Shown here piece after piece: positions 52,757 to 60,607 of a stretch of DNA of 64,000 nucleotides. The stretch is from Mycobacterium nebraskense. GTDB taxonomy: Bacteria; Actinomycetota; Actinomycetes; Mycobacteriales; Mycobacteriaceae. Each line of letters starts with the position of its first letter. Position 1 is the stretch's first letter. Below the pieces are notes generated by a model, which was not told the DNA's origin, did not search any database, and saw only the letters and a list, made by a program, of their open reading frames with translations. A program made the translations under genes and the position numbers. The stretch lies in contig NZ_LQPH01000086.1 of the NCBI RefSeq assembly GCF_002102255.1, positions 62,001-126,000 of the forward strand, in the 5' to 3' direction.

Positions 52757-53347
52757 CTACTTCAGTACCGCGGGCAGGGCGGCGAACTCCTGGCGGATCA
52801 GGTCGTCGAGTGAACGGCCTGGCGTCGAAAGCCACTGATTGAGGGCGCGCTCGACGAGCAGCATGCCAACGGCCGCCAAGAGCCGGCATTCGCTGTCGGG
52901 GGCGGGCATCCGGCGTCGTTCGGCGATCACCTGAGCGACGGTCTCGGCGTTGGCCTCGTGGTTTTTGCGTTCGCGGCCCAGCAACACGAGCGACGACGCG
53001 ACGGCGTCGTGATACTGCGCGATCCGTTTACGGATGCGCTTGAGTCCTGGTGCAAGCAACGCGAATGAATTCGCCAACGCCTCGAAGTCTGATGCCTCCT
53101 CCGGTTGAGCGAGGTAGACCCCGCTCACGGCGTCGATGAAGTCGTACTCGCCGAAGAAAAGCACCGACTCTTTGGTTGGGAAGTAGCGGAAGAAGGTCCT
53201 CGGCGAAACGCCCACGCTCTCGGCGATCTGGTCCGTGGTGGTCTCGTCGTAACCGTTGGTGCTGAACAGGTTCAGGGCCGCGTTCAGCAGCGCATTGCGG
53301 ACCCGGTCCGCATGCGCGTCCCGCGGTGATCGGTCGCCCCGGGCCAT
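52757..53347 (-). CDS. TetR-family regulator, likely regulator of the TGACAGT sites
   Basis: 196 residues. DNA-binding unit: ADRVRNALLNAALNLFSTNGYDETTTDQIAESVGVSPRTFFRYFPTKESVLFF (about residues 13-65). The C-terminal part is helical, with MLLVERALNQWLSTPGR near the end. A TGACAGT-type palindrome (53450-53465) lies 102 bases upstream and is flanked on both sides by -10 hexamers, TATATT towards this gene and TAGTGT towards the P450 at 53515. This arrangement is typical of an autoregulated TetR with a divergent target. It is convergent with AveC-like gene 2, 6 bases apart. Confidence 0.93.
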   Translation of the reverse strand: MARGDRSPRDAHADRVRNALLNAALNLFSTNGYDETTTDQIAESVGVSPRTFFRYFPTKESVLFFGEYDFIDAVSGVYLAQPEEASDFEALANSFALLAPGLKRIRKRIAQYHDAVASSLVLLGRERKNHEANAETVAQVIAERRRMPAPDSECRLLAAVGMLLVERALNQWLSTPGRSLDDLIRQEFAALPAVLK

Positions 53348-53443
53348 CCGCCATCCCCTTTCCCGTCTGGGTGTCCCGACAGTACAACGACTCCGGGTGC
53401 CGGCACATCGTTGACACTCGTGGTGATACCGACGATACTTCCC

Positions 53444-53471
53444 AATATATGACAGTGCACTGTCATAGTGT
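53444..53471. promoter_or_regulatory. TGACAGT-type operator (site 3) in a bidirectional promoter
   Basis: TGACAGTGCACTGTCA (53450-53465) is a full palindrome. TAGTGT (53466-53471) abuts it on the plus strand towards the P450, and TATATT on the minus strand (53449-53444) abuts it towards the TetR gene. A protein bound here would cover both -10 elements. Confidence 0.82.
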
Positions 53472-53514
53472 TACTTGAGCGCCAGCCGGCGCGGGTAGGG
53501 AGGATCTCGTCTCA

Positions 53515-54705
53515 ATGACCGAGCTTGGCATCACCGGAACGCTGAACATCAACGATCTGCCCTTCGCGGAGGACCGCACGCGCGCTTGGCGGGAGCTGCG
53601 GGAGGCCGGCGAGGCGGTGAGTTCTGGCGAGGAGGTCGTGCTCACCAGTGCCGAGGCCGTCGAGTTCGCGGCCAAGAAACCTGAGATCTTCTCGTCGGCA
53701 CGGGCTTTCGACCGGCTGGGAAGTCCGGTTCCGTTGGTACCGATCGCGATCGATCCGCCAGATCACACCCGCTTCCGCCGAATGCTTGACCCGTTCTTCG
53801 GCCCGAAGAAAATGGCCGAGCGTGAGCCCGAACTACGCAGGCAGGCGGGCGAGTTGATCGATGCCATTGTCGCGAGCGGTGAGTGCGACGTGGTACCCGA
53901 TCTCGCGACACCTTTTCCCTCCCAGGTGTTTTTGACACTGTTCGGGCTGCCCATGGCCGACCGCGACCGGCTGGTGAAGTGGAAGGACGCGATCTTGCAG
54001 TTCACCGATCCGAGTAGCACCGAAGCGACCCCGGAGGTGATGGCTCATGCGCTGGAACTGTTCAGCTATTTGACCGAGCACATCGCCGAGCGGCGCGCCG
54101 ATGCAACCGGCAACGACATGCTGACCCAGTTGATCCAAGACACCGACGAGGGCGGAATGTCGGACAACGAGATCCTGGGCCTGTGCTTCATGTTCGTGCT
54201 GGCCGGGCTCGACACCGTCACCTCCGCCGTCGGGTTCTCCTTGGCCAGGCTGGCGGCCGACGACGACATGCGCCGGCGTGTTGCGCATGACTTCACGCTC
54301 ATACCGGCGTTTATCGAAGAAATCTTGCGCGTCGACGGTCCTGTTCCGTTTGCGCCACGTGTCACCACGGAGGGGGTCGAAGTGGCGGGCAGGTTCGTGC
54401 CCAAGGACACCACGGTCATGCTCAGTTATGGCAGCGCCGACCGCGATCCGCGTCGATACCAGGATGCCGACCAGATTCATCTCGACAGCAAGGTCGTGCA
54501 CTTCGCATTCGGGCGTGGACCGCACCGGTGTCTGGGTTCACATCTGGCGCGTCTCGAACTACGGCTCATCCTCGAGGAGTGGCACTCACGCATTCCCGAA
54601 TACACTCTGGCGCTGGGCAAGCCGCCACAGATGCCCTGGCCGACCGGGACGATGTCGCTGCAATCGGTGCCGCTGAACATCAAGCCGTCGTCGAGGGGTC
54701 AATAG
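53515..54705 (+). CDS. cytochrome P450
   Basis: 396 residues. I-helix MFVLAGLDTVTSAV (about residue 230), K-helix EEILR, heme loop VHFAFGRGPHRCLGSHLARLE with the axial Cys at residue 339. Soluble bacterial type; redox partners are not in the window. A GGGAGGATC ribosome site lies about 15 bases before ATG 53515, a little far. It is transcribed divergently from the TetR gene, with site 3 between them, and is followed convergently by the LLM oxidoreductase gene. Probably induced by the same signal as the AveC-like pair. Confidence 0.95.
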   Translation: MTELGITGTLNINDLPFAEDRTRAWRELREAGEAVSSGEEVVLTSAEAVEFAAKKPEIFSSARAFDRLGSPVPLVPIAIDPPDHTRFRRMLDPFFGPKKMAEREPELRRQAGELIDAIVASGECDVVPDLATPFPSQVFLTLFGLPMADRDRLVKWKDAILQFTDPSSTEATPEVMAHALELFSYLTEHIAERRADATGNDMLTQLIQDTDEGGMSDNEILGLCFMFVLAGLDTVTSAVGFSLARLAADDDMRRRVAHDFTLIPAFIEEILRVDGPVPFAPRVTTEGVEVAGRFVPKDTTVMLSYGSADRDPRRYQDADQIHLDSKVVHFAFGRGPHRCLGSHLARLELRLILEEWHSRIPEYTLALGKPPQMPWPTGTMSLQSVPLNIKPSSRGQ

Positions 54706-54728
54706 ATCTCGCGGCTGTCGCGGAACGC

Positions 54729-55649
54729 TCATCCGACCTTGGGGATGATTTCCTCGGCTACCCACTGCATGTGGTCGAGGTAGGCGCTGAGCCCGTCCAG
54801 CGCTGGTGGGTTAACCCACGTGTCCGTGACGCCGCGCTCGGCCAGCATGTTGCAGTTGTCGATGACCTGCTGGGCGCTTTGGCCGAACTGCGCATTCGGG
54901 TCGTCGACGATGGCGTGTTCCTGACCGACGGACAACACCGCCAGGCTGTAGAACACCGAAAACGGCCGGTCGTCGAACCCGGGCTGCGAGCGTAGGTAAT
55001 CCAATTTGGCCGGCAGCTCGTCGGGCTTGGTGAGCCATGGCGCCCAGCCATCTCCGAACCGGGCCGCCCGGCGCAGTACCGCGTCGGCGTCTCCGCCCAT
55101 CCACACCGTCGGGTGCGGTGTGGAGATCGGCTTGGGCCCGAACGCGACGTCGTCGAACTTGACGAATTCACCGTCGTAACTTGGCGAATCGCTATGCCAC
55201 AACTCGAACATCGCCTCGAGATATTCGTCTGCCATGCGGCCGCGCTTGGTGAACGGGACACCGATCGCGTCGTACTCCTCTTTAAGCCAGCCGACACCGA
55301 CGGTGGTCTGAGCGCGACCGCCACTGAGCCAGTCGAACGTTGCGATCTGCTTCGCGGCGATGATCGGATTGTGCAGCGGCAGAATGGTGACCATCGAGCC
55401 GACGGTGATCGTCGAGGTGGCGCCTGCGACGAAGGCCTGGGCAGTGGTGGCGTCGAAGTAATGATCCCCGGACAACTCGAGATGAGCCGTCGGGGTGAGG
55501 AAGTGCTCTGGCAGAAATACCATCGAATAACCCAGCTGCTCGGCGTGTTGGGCGACTCGCGCAATGTCGGCACCGGAGAGCTGATGTTCCCAGGGCTGCG
55601 TGATGGCGGCGACGTGCATGCAATTGGGCAGGTAAACCGTGAATCTCAT
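54729..55649 (-). CDS. LLM-class (F420-type) oxidoreductase
   Basis: 306 residues from ATG 55649 (GGAAGG ribosome site). TIM-barrel luciferase-like protein: VAQHAEQLGYSMVFLPEHFLTP, ITVGSMVTILPLHNPIIAAKQIATFDWLSGGRAQTTVGVGWLKEEYDAIGVPF (about residues 75-130) and HPTVWMGGDADAVLRRAARFGDGW. The WLKEEY and LSGGR features are common in F420-linked members. Its start region has a degenerate TGACAGT-type site (55731-55746), divergent from the EthD-like operon with its own full site, so the gene may belong to the same regulon. Confidence 0.9.
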   Translation of the reverse strand: MRFTVYLPNCMHVAAITQPWEHQLSGADIARVAQHAEQLGYSMVFLPEHFLTPTAHLELSGDHYFDATTAQAFVAGATSTITVGSMVTILPLHNPIIAAKQIATFDWLSGGRAQTTVGVGWLKEEYDAIGVPFTKRGRMADEYLEAMFELWHSDSPSYDGEFVKFDDVAFGPKPISTPHPTVWMGGDADAVLRRAARFGDGWAPWLTKPDELPAKLDYLRSQPGFDDRPFSVFYSLAVLSVGQEHAIVDDPNAQFGQSAQQVIDNCNMLAERGVTDTWVNPPALDGLSAYLDHMQWVAEEIIPKVG

Positions 55650-55730
55650 CTGGCGCCTTCCGATTTCGTGGTCCGGGGGCGGAGCGCCGACTGAATGGTT
55701 CTCGCGCACCCGACCGTGGCCCGCCCATTA

Positions 55731-55746
55731 TGGCAGTCTACTGACA
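55731..55746 (-). promoter_or_regulatory. degenerate TGACAGT-type operator (site 4b)
   Basis: On the minus strand TGTCAGTAGACTGCCA differs from the consensus at two symmetric half-site positions. TAATGG follows directly, at the same place where the other sites have TAnnnT hexamers. It lies 81 bases upstream of the LLM oxidoreductase ATG. Confidence 0.5.
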
Positions 55747-55832
55747 AACGTCAAGGTTCCGGCGGCCGACCCAGCCGGTTCGGCGCCCGGTCAGGTCACG
55801 CCATCGGCGAGCCATGAGTCTGACGTTGACTG

Positions 55833-55854
55833 TGACAGTGGACTGTCATATTGT
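55833..55854 (+). promoter_or_regulatory. TGACAGT-type operator (site 4) abutting -10 TATTGT
   Basis: TGACAGTGGACTGTCA (55833-55848) is a full palindrome and TATTGT (55849-55854) follows at once. The GTG of the EthD-like gene is 36 bases further on. Confidence 0.8.
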
Positions 55855-55890
55855 GGGTCCAATCCCTGGTTGTTGCGAAAGGCGTGTCAC

Positions 55891-56256
55891 GTGGCTCCGA
55901 ACCTGTTTATAGCGCTCACCAACCCGATCGAGGGTGAAGATGATGCCTTCAACAAGTGGTATGACGCTCAGCATGTACCGGAGGTGCTCGACGTTCCGGG
56001 AGTGGTTGCGGCGCAGCGTTACGACATCACCGAACTGAAGGTGCCCGACGACGAGGATCTGCCGGCCCAGCTCCCGCCGCCGACCCACCGTTACATGGTG
56101 ATCTACGAGCTGGACAACGAGCCCGATGTCGTCATGGCGGAATTTCTAAAACGTGTCATGGCCGGAACCCTCACACTAGGGGAGTGGCTTGATCTGACCA
56201 CGGTGTCGCTCACGGGATGGACGCCGCGCGGCGAACGCGTGCAGGCGGACCGCTAG
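55891..56256 (+). CDS. EthD/dimeric alpha-beta barrel-like protein
   Basis: 121 residues from GTG 55891 (AAAGG ribosome site). FIALTNPIEGEDDAFNKWYDAQHVPEVLDVPGVVAAQRYDI is the typical first half of EthD-like and Dabb-type ferredoxin-fold proteins (the NxWYDxxHxPE pattern), followed by HRYMVIYELDNEPDVV. Members often act as small oxygenases, cyclases or accessory proteins in ether or polyketide metabolism. It is the first gene of an operon controlled by site 4. The function is unassigned. Confidence 0.8.
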   Translation: MAPNLFIALTNPIEGEDDAFNKWYDAQHVPEVLDVPGVVAAQRYDITELKVPDDEDLPAQLPPPTHRYMVIYELDNEPDVVMAEFLKRVMAGTLTLGEWLDLTTVSLTGWTPRGERVQADR

Positions 56257-56864
56257 TGGGCGAGCTGCTCGCCGGTATTCGCGCCCAGCGGGCGTGTCGG
56301 CGATTCGACCCGGACGGCAAAGTACCCGATTCCGACGTCGAGCAGATGTTGGCGGCCAGCGTGCACGCGCCGAGCGCGGAGAATTCTCAGCCCTGGACGT
56401 TCATCGTGGTTCGCGACGAGGGCAACCGTGCACTTCTCGCGTCTTGGTGGACGGAGACGTGGAATGCCGGCGGCGGCGACTTCGTCAAGCAAAGCGTCGA
56501 AGACAAGGTGCTGGTCGCCGACCTCGAATTCGGTTTCAGCAAAGGCGGCTTCGCCGCGGCGCCGGTTGTCATAGTGGTGTGCGCCGACACGGACCGCGTG
56601 CCGGAGATCTATGCACCGTCGTCGATCTACCCCGCCGTGCAGAACATGCTGCTTGCCGCTGCCGACCTGGGATATGGCTCGTGTCTGACCACCGGTCTGA
56701 CTACCTTTGGTGTCGATCGTGTGCGGGAACTGCTGCAGCTGCCGCAGAACCTGATACCGATGGCCGCGGTCTACGTGGGCCTGCCCGCACGCAAGCTTTC
56801 ACCACCGCGCCGCCGCCCGGCGACGTCGGTGACCTACCGCGAGGCTTTCGGTAACCCGTGGTGA
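56256..56864 (+). CDS. nitroreductase-family protein
   Basis: 202 residues from GTG 56256, which shares one base with the upstream TAG. FMN-binding pattern: IRAQRACRRFDPDGKVPDSDVEQMLAASVHAPSAENSQPWTFIVV at the N-terminus (the R-x-R-x-F/Y and PSAxNxQPW segments contact FMN), AVQNMLLAAADLGYGSCLTTGL, and PQNLIPMAAVYVGLPA. It should transfer hydride from NAD(P)H to an enone, quinone or similar group. It is part of the operon with the EthD-like and fused acyl-CoA dehydrogenase genes. Confidence 0.92.
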   Translation: MGELLAGIRAQRACRRFDPDGKVPDSDVEQMLAASVHAPSAENSQPWTFIVVRDEGNRALLASWWTETWNAGGGDFVKQSVEDKVLVADLEFGFSKGGFAAAPVVIVVCADTDRVPEIYAPSSIYPAVQNMLLAAADLGYGSCLTTGLTTFGVDRVRELLQLPQNLIPMAAVYVGLPARKLSPPRRRPATSVTYREAFGNPW

Positions 56865-56883
56865 CCAGAACGGAGAGCTGCCA

Positions 56884-59034
56884 ATGCCATTGGCGATAAC
56901 CGAAGATCATCGCGCGCTCGCCGAAGTCGCGGCCGCGATGGTGGCCGGGCGCGCGGGCACCGTGCGTGCCCGCCGGATCCTGCTCGACCGCGAAAAGAGC
57001 GGTGCGTGGTGGTCGACCGATGGGCTCTGGAAAGAGATGGTCTCCACCGGGTGGCTTGGGCTGCACATCGACGAAAGATTCGGCGGTCAGGGTTACGGAC
57101 TGCCTGAACTGACGATTGTGTTGGAGCAGCTCGGTCGCGCCGCGGTGGGTGGGCCATTTCTTCCCACGGTCGCGGTGTCCGCGGTGATCTCCGAAGTAGG
57201 GACCGACGAGCAGCGTGAGCGGTGGTTGCCGCGCCTGGTATCCGGTGACGTGGTCGCGGGTATCGGCACGAACAGCGATGTCGCCGTTCGTGATTCGACG
57301 GTCTCAGCGGCTGCGGTGCCCGCCCTGGCCGAAGCGGCCGCCGACCTTTTCTTGCTTCCTTCCGGCGACGACCTCGTCCTGGTGCAGGCCGGTGACGGGG
57401 TCAGCATCCGAACCATTGACTCAGTGGATCAGCTGCTCGCACCGGTGATCGTGGCCAGCCTGGACTCCGTTCACGTCGCCGAGGTTTTCCCCGGCGCAGC
57501 CGGGGTAGCGGTGCGGATCCTTCGTCTGCTGGCCGCGGCCGAAGCCGTCGGCGGTTTGGGCGCCTGCACCGAGATGGCCACGGCGTACGCCGTCGGCCGT
57601 GAGCAGTTCGGTAGGCCCATCGGCTCGTTCCAGGCGATCAAACATCACTGCGCGAACATGCTTGTCGACACCGAGCTCGCCACTGCCGCGACATGGGACG
57701 CCGCGCGCGCCGTCGGTGCGGAGGCCGAACTGGCCGCCACGATGGCCGCCGGACACGCGCTGACCGCCTATCAGCGGGTGTCGCTGCAGAACGTGCAAGT
57801 GCACGGCGGCATCGGCTATACGTGGGAGCACGACGCCCACCTCTACATCAGGCGGGCCACCGTCCTGCAGGCCTTCGCCGGTGATCAGGATGCACTGCGG
57901 GACAAGGTCATCGCGCTGCAGCTCAACGGCGTGCGCCGGCGTCAATCGGTGGACCTACCCGAGGGTGCCGAGCAATATCGGCAGGCCGCCCTGGATTTCC
58001 GTTCCGAACTCGAGGCGTCCGACGCCGTTGAGCGCCAACGGCTCTGGGCGCGTAGCGGCTATCTGCAACCGCACTGGCCCGCGCCGTACGGACGGGCCGC
58101 TGACAGCGTCGAGCAGTTGATCATCGAGGACGCACTGGATGGGTTGGACAAACCCAGCCTCGGACTCGGCGAATGGGTGGTTCCGACGCTCCTGCAGCAC
58201 GGCAGCAAGGAGCAGGTAGACCGATTGATCTGGCCGAGCCTCGAGGGCGAGCTGCGGTGGTGCCAACTCTTTAGTGAGCCCGGCGCGGGCTCGGACGCGG
58301 CGGCAGTTGCCACCAAGGCCACGCGGGTCGCCGACGGCTGGGTGGTCAGCGGTCAAAAGGTATGGACCAGTGATGCGGTGAATTGCCAACGCGGGCTGGC
58401 CACCGTGCGCACCGATCCGAAAGCGCGTAAGCACAAGGGCATTACGGCGATGATCATTGACCTCTCCGATCCGGCGGTGCGGATCCGCCCGCTCACCGAG
58501 ATCACCGGCGAGACGCTGTTCAACGAAGTCTTTTTCGACGACGTCTTCGTGCCCGATCGCGACGTGGTCGGCGCCGTGAACGACGGCTGGAGCGTGGCGA
58601 TGGCGGCGTTCGGCAACGAACGGGTGTCGATCGGCGGTGGCTCTGTCACCATGACGGCCGAAGCTTTGATCGATCTGTTGGAGCGGCACCGACCCGGCGA
58701 CAGTGGCGTTGCCCGCGAGGTCGGTGCATTGCTGATCGAGTCCTACACCTTGGCCACGCTGAACCTGCGGCAGGCTGCCCGCGCCGTCTTCGACGCCGGG
58801 GCCGGGATCGAAGGCAACATCGCCAAGCTGTTCGGGGCTGAGCATGCTCAGCGGGTGGCAGAGTTGGCGCTGCGGATTGCCGACCGGGCCATCCTGGTCG
58901 GTGAGGAACCCGAAGTTGTGCACGACTATCTGTTCAGCCGGTGCCTGACTATCGCTGGCGGTACGTCGGAAATCGTCAGAAACCTGATCGCGGAGCGCAT
59001 TCTGGGCCTGCCCCGCGATCCGGCGCCTAAGTAG
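56884..59034 (+). CDS. fused double acyl-CoA dehydrogenase (FadE34-like architecture)
   Basis: 716 residues carrying two acyl-CoA dehydrogenase units. Unit 1 (about 1-345): MPLAITEDHRALAEVAAAMV, GLHIDERFGGQGYGLPEL, AYAVGREQFGRPIGSFQAIKHHCANML, QVHGGIGYTWEHDAHLY. Unit 2 (about 350-716): YLQPHWPAPYGR, WCQLFSEPGAGSDAAAVATKA, SGQKVWTSDAV, and TIAGGTSEIVRNLIAERILGLP. The length fits mycobacterial fused FadE enzymes such as FadE34 (about 711 residues), in which the two units mimic the alpha2beta2 FadE heteromers. It desaturates a CoA thioester, possibly a bulky side chain. Ribosome site GGAGAG before ATG 56884. Confidence 0.93.
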   Translation: MPLAITEDHRALAEVAAAMVAGRAGTVRARRILLDREKSGAWWSTDGLWKEMVSTGWLGLHIDERFGGQGYGLPELTIVLEQLGRAAVGGPFLPTVAVSAVISEVGTDEQRERWLPRLVSGDVVAGIGTNSDVAVRDSTVSAAAVPALAEAAADLFLLPSGDDLVLVQAGDGVSIRTIDSVDQLLAPVIVASLDSVHVAEVFPGAAGVAVRILRLLAAAEAVGGLGACTEMATAYAVGREQFGRPIGSFQAIKHHCANMLVDTELATAATWDAARAVGAEAELAATMAAGHALTAYQRVSLQNVQVHGGIGYTWEHDAHLYIRRATVLQAFAGDQDALRDKVIALQLNGVRRRQSVDLPEGAEQYRQAALDFRSELEASDAVERQRLWARSGYLQPHWPAPYGRAADSVEQLIIEDALDGLDKPSLGLGEWVVPTLLQHGSKEQVDRLIWPSLEGELRWCQLFSEPGAGSDAAAVATKATRVADGWVVSGQKVWTSDAVNCQRGLATVRTDPKARKHKGITAMIIDLSDPAVRIRPLTEITGETLFNEVFFDDVFVPDRDVVGAVNDGWSVAMAAFGNERVSIGGGSVTMTAEALIDLLERHRPGDSGVAREVGALLIESYTLATLNLRQAARAVFDAGAGIEGNIAKLFGAEHAQRVAELALRIADRAILVGEEPEVVHDYLFSRCLTIAGGTSEIVRNLIAERILGLPRDPAPK

Positions 59035-59047
59035 ATCGGAGAGCCAC

Positions 59048-60184
59048 ATGACCTGTGCCGTCGTCGGGATCGGTCGTACCGAGTACTCCCGCAACTCCGG
59101 CCGCACCACCCGCGGGATGGCCGTGGCTGCCTGCCGCGATGCCATCGCTGATGCCGGCCTCACGCCGGCCGACGTCGACGGCATCTGCACCTTCATGGCC
59201 AACGACTCCGAGCAGCCGATCTTCGTCGGATGGGCGCTTGGCATCGACGAATTGGCTTGGGCCAACGCCATGTACGGCGGCGGCAATCTCGTGGCTGACC
59301 AAATCGCCACCGCCGCCGCGGTAATCGAGGCCGGCATGTGCAAGGCCGTGCTGGTGTACCGGTCACTGAACGGCCGCTCGGGCTACCGGTTCGGCCATAT
59401 TGAGGGACCGATGCAGGTGCAGCACCACGACCAGTTCGACACGGCGTCCGGTTTCATGGTGCCGCCGCAGTGGTTCGCGATGTGGGCCCGTCGCCATCAG
59501 CATGAGTACGGTTCCACCAGCGAGGATTTGGGGCACATCGCGATCACTCAACGCAATCATGCGGGGCCTAACGAACACGCTCTGAGACGCGAACCGCTGA
59601 CCATGGACGACTATCTGGCGGCGCGCTGGATCAACGAGCCGTTCCGGGTACTGGACTGCACTTCGGAGGTCGACGGCGCGGTAGCGGTGCTGATCGTCGG
59701 AGAGGACATCGCCCGCAACACCAAGCAGCCCCCGATGTGGCTGGTCGGATCGTCGAATTCACAGGGTGGTGCCGGCTGGAGCGAGTGGGACGATCCCACC
59801 GAGATGTACTCGCGCACAGCAGGACCGAAGATCTGGGAGAAGACGGGGCTTACCCCTGCCGACATGGATGTCGCCTGCATGTACGACTGCTTCACGTACA
59901 CGGTGATGGCGACCATGGAGGGTTTCGGCTTCTGCGAGAAAGGCGAAGTGGGCAAGTTCTTCTCGACCGGACGCGCCACCTACGGCGGTGACGTGGTGGT
60001 CAACCCGCACGGGGGGCTGCTGTCCGAGGGCTATATTCACGGCCTCAACCACCACTACGAGGCAGCGCTGCAACTGCGCCACGCGGCTGGTGTGCGTCAG
60101 GTCGAGGGCGCTCAACTGGCACTGGTGACCGCGGGCGGCGGGCCCTTCGGTGGTGCGAACGTCTACAGCAAGGAGCACCCGTGA
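59048..60184 (+). CDS. thiolase-fold aldolase (Ltp2-like)
   Basis: 378 residues, ATG 59048 after a CGGAGAG ribosome site. Begins VVGIGRTEYSRNSGRTTRGMAVAACRDAIADAGLTPADVDG, as in SCPx/Ltp proteins. No Cys at the thiolase position (NAMYGGGNLVADQIATAAAVIEAGM). Tyr motifs MYDCFTYTVMATME (about residue 277) and NPHGGLLSEGYIHGLNH (about residue 325) match the retro-aldolase type. Its stop overlaps the DUF35 partner by 4 bases. With the fused FadE upstream it fits removal of an acyl-CoA unit by retro-aldol cleavage. Confidence 0.88.
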   Translation: MTCAVVGIGRTEYSRNSGRTTRGMAVAACRDAIADAGLTPADVDGICTFMANDSEQPIFVGWALGIDELAWANAMYGGGNLVADQIATAAAVIEAGMCKAVLVYRSLNGRSGYRFGHIEGPMQVQHHDQFDTASGFMVPPQWFAMWARRHQHEYGSTSEDLGHIAITQRNHAGPNEHALRREPLTMDDYLAARWINEPFRVLDCTSEVDGAVAVLIVGEDIARNTKQPPMWLVGSSNSQGGAGWSEWDDPTEMYSRTAGPKIWEKTGLTPADMDVACMYDCFTYTVMATMEGFGFCEKGEVGKFFSTGRATYGGDVVVNPHGGLLSEGYIHGLNHHYEAALQLRHAAGVRQVEGAQLALVTAGGGPFGGANVYSKEHP

Positions 60185-60591
60185 CGAATCCTGCACTGGT
60201 AGCCCCAATTCCGGTACCCGACCCTGATTCGGCGCCGTATTGGGAGGGTCTGAAGAACGGTAAGTTGATGTTGTGTCGCTGCGACGACACCGGGAAATGG
60301 ATCCATCCGCCGTTGGAACGCAGCCGGTACACCGGTGGTCCCGTGCACTTCGAGGAAGTCAGCGGTGACGGCACGATCTTCAGCTACATCGTCGTCCGGC
60401 AGGCCCTGGTTCCCGGCCGTACGCCTCCCTATGTCGTCGGGCTGGTTGAACTTGCGGAGCAGCCGGGCTTGCGGATCAACGCCGTCATCGACGTCGATCC
60501 CGCCGACGTCCGAATCGGACAAGACGTTGAGCTACGCATCGTCGATCTCGGCGAAAGTGGTTATCGCATACCAGAATTCGTCATCAAGTAA
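60181..60591 (+). CDS. DUF35 OB-fold protein lacking most zinc-ribbon cysteines
   Basis: 136 residues, GTG 60181 overlapping the aldolase stop (GTGA). Helix DPDSAPYWEGLKNGKLML, then MLCRCDDTGKWIHPPLERSRYTGG, where only one C-x-C is left and the second Cys pair is absent, so zinc binding is unlikely. The OB-fold part is normal: SGDGTIFSYIVVRQ, VVGLVELAEQPGLRINAVIDV. ChsH2-like partners keep the aldolase-activating function in this half, so it may still assist its aldolase. Confidence 0.85.
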   Translation: MTNPALVAPIPVPDPDSAPYWEGLKNGKLMLCRCDDTGKWIHPPLERSRYTGGPVHFEEVSGDGTIFSYIVVRQALVPGRTPPYVVGLVELAEQPGLRINAVIDVDPADVRIGQDVELRIVDLGESGYRIPEFVIK

Positions 60592-60607
60592 AGGCTGGGA
60601 GTGGCAG

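Noticed and set aside
57955..59343. 462-codon minus-strand frame opposite the fused FadE and aldolase genes
   Set aside because: It spans parts of two well-supported genes on the other strand and has no family motif.
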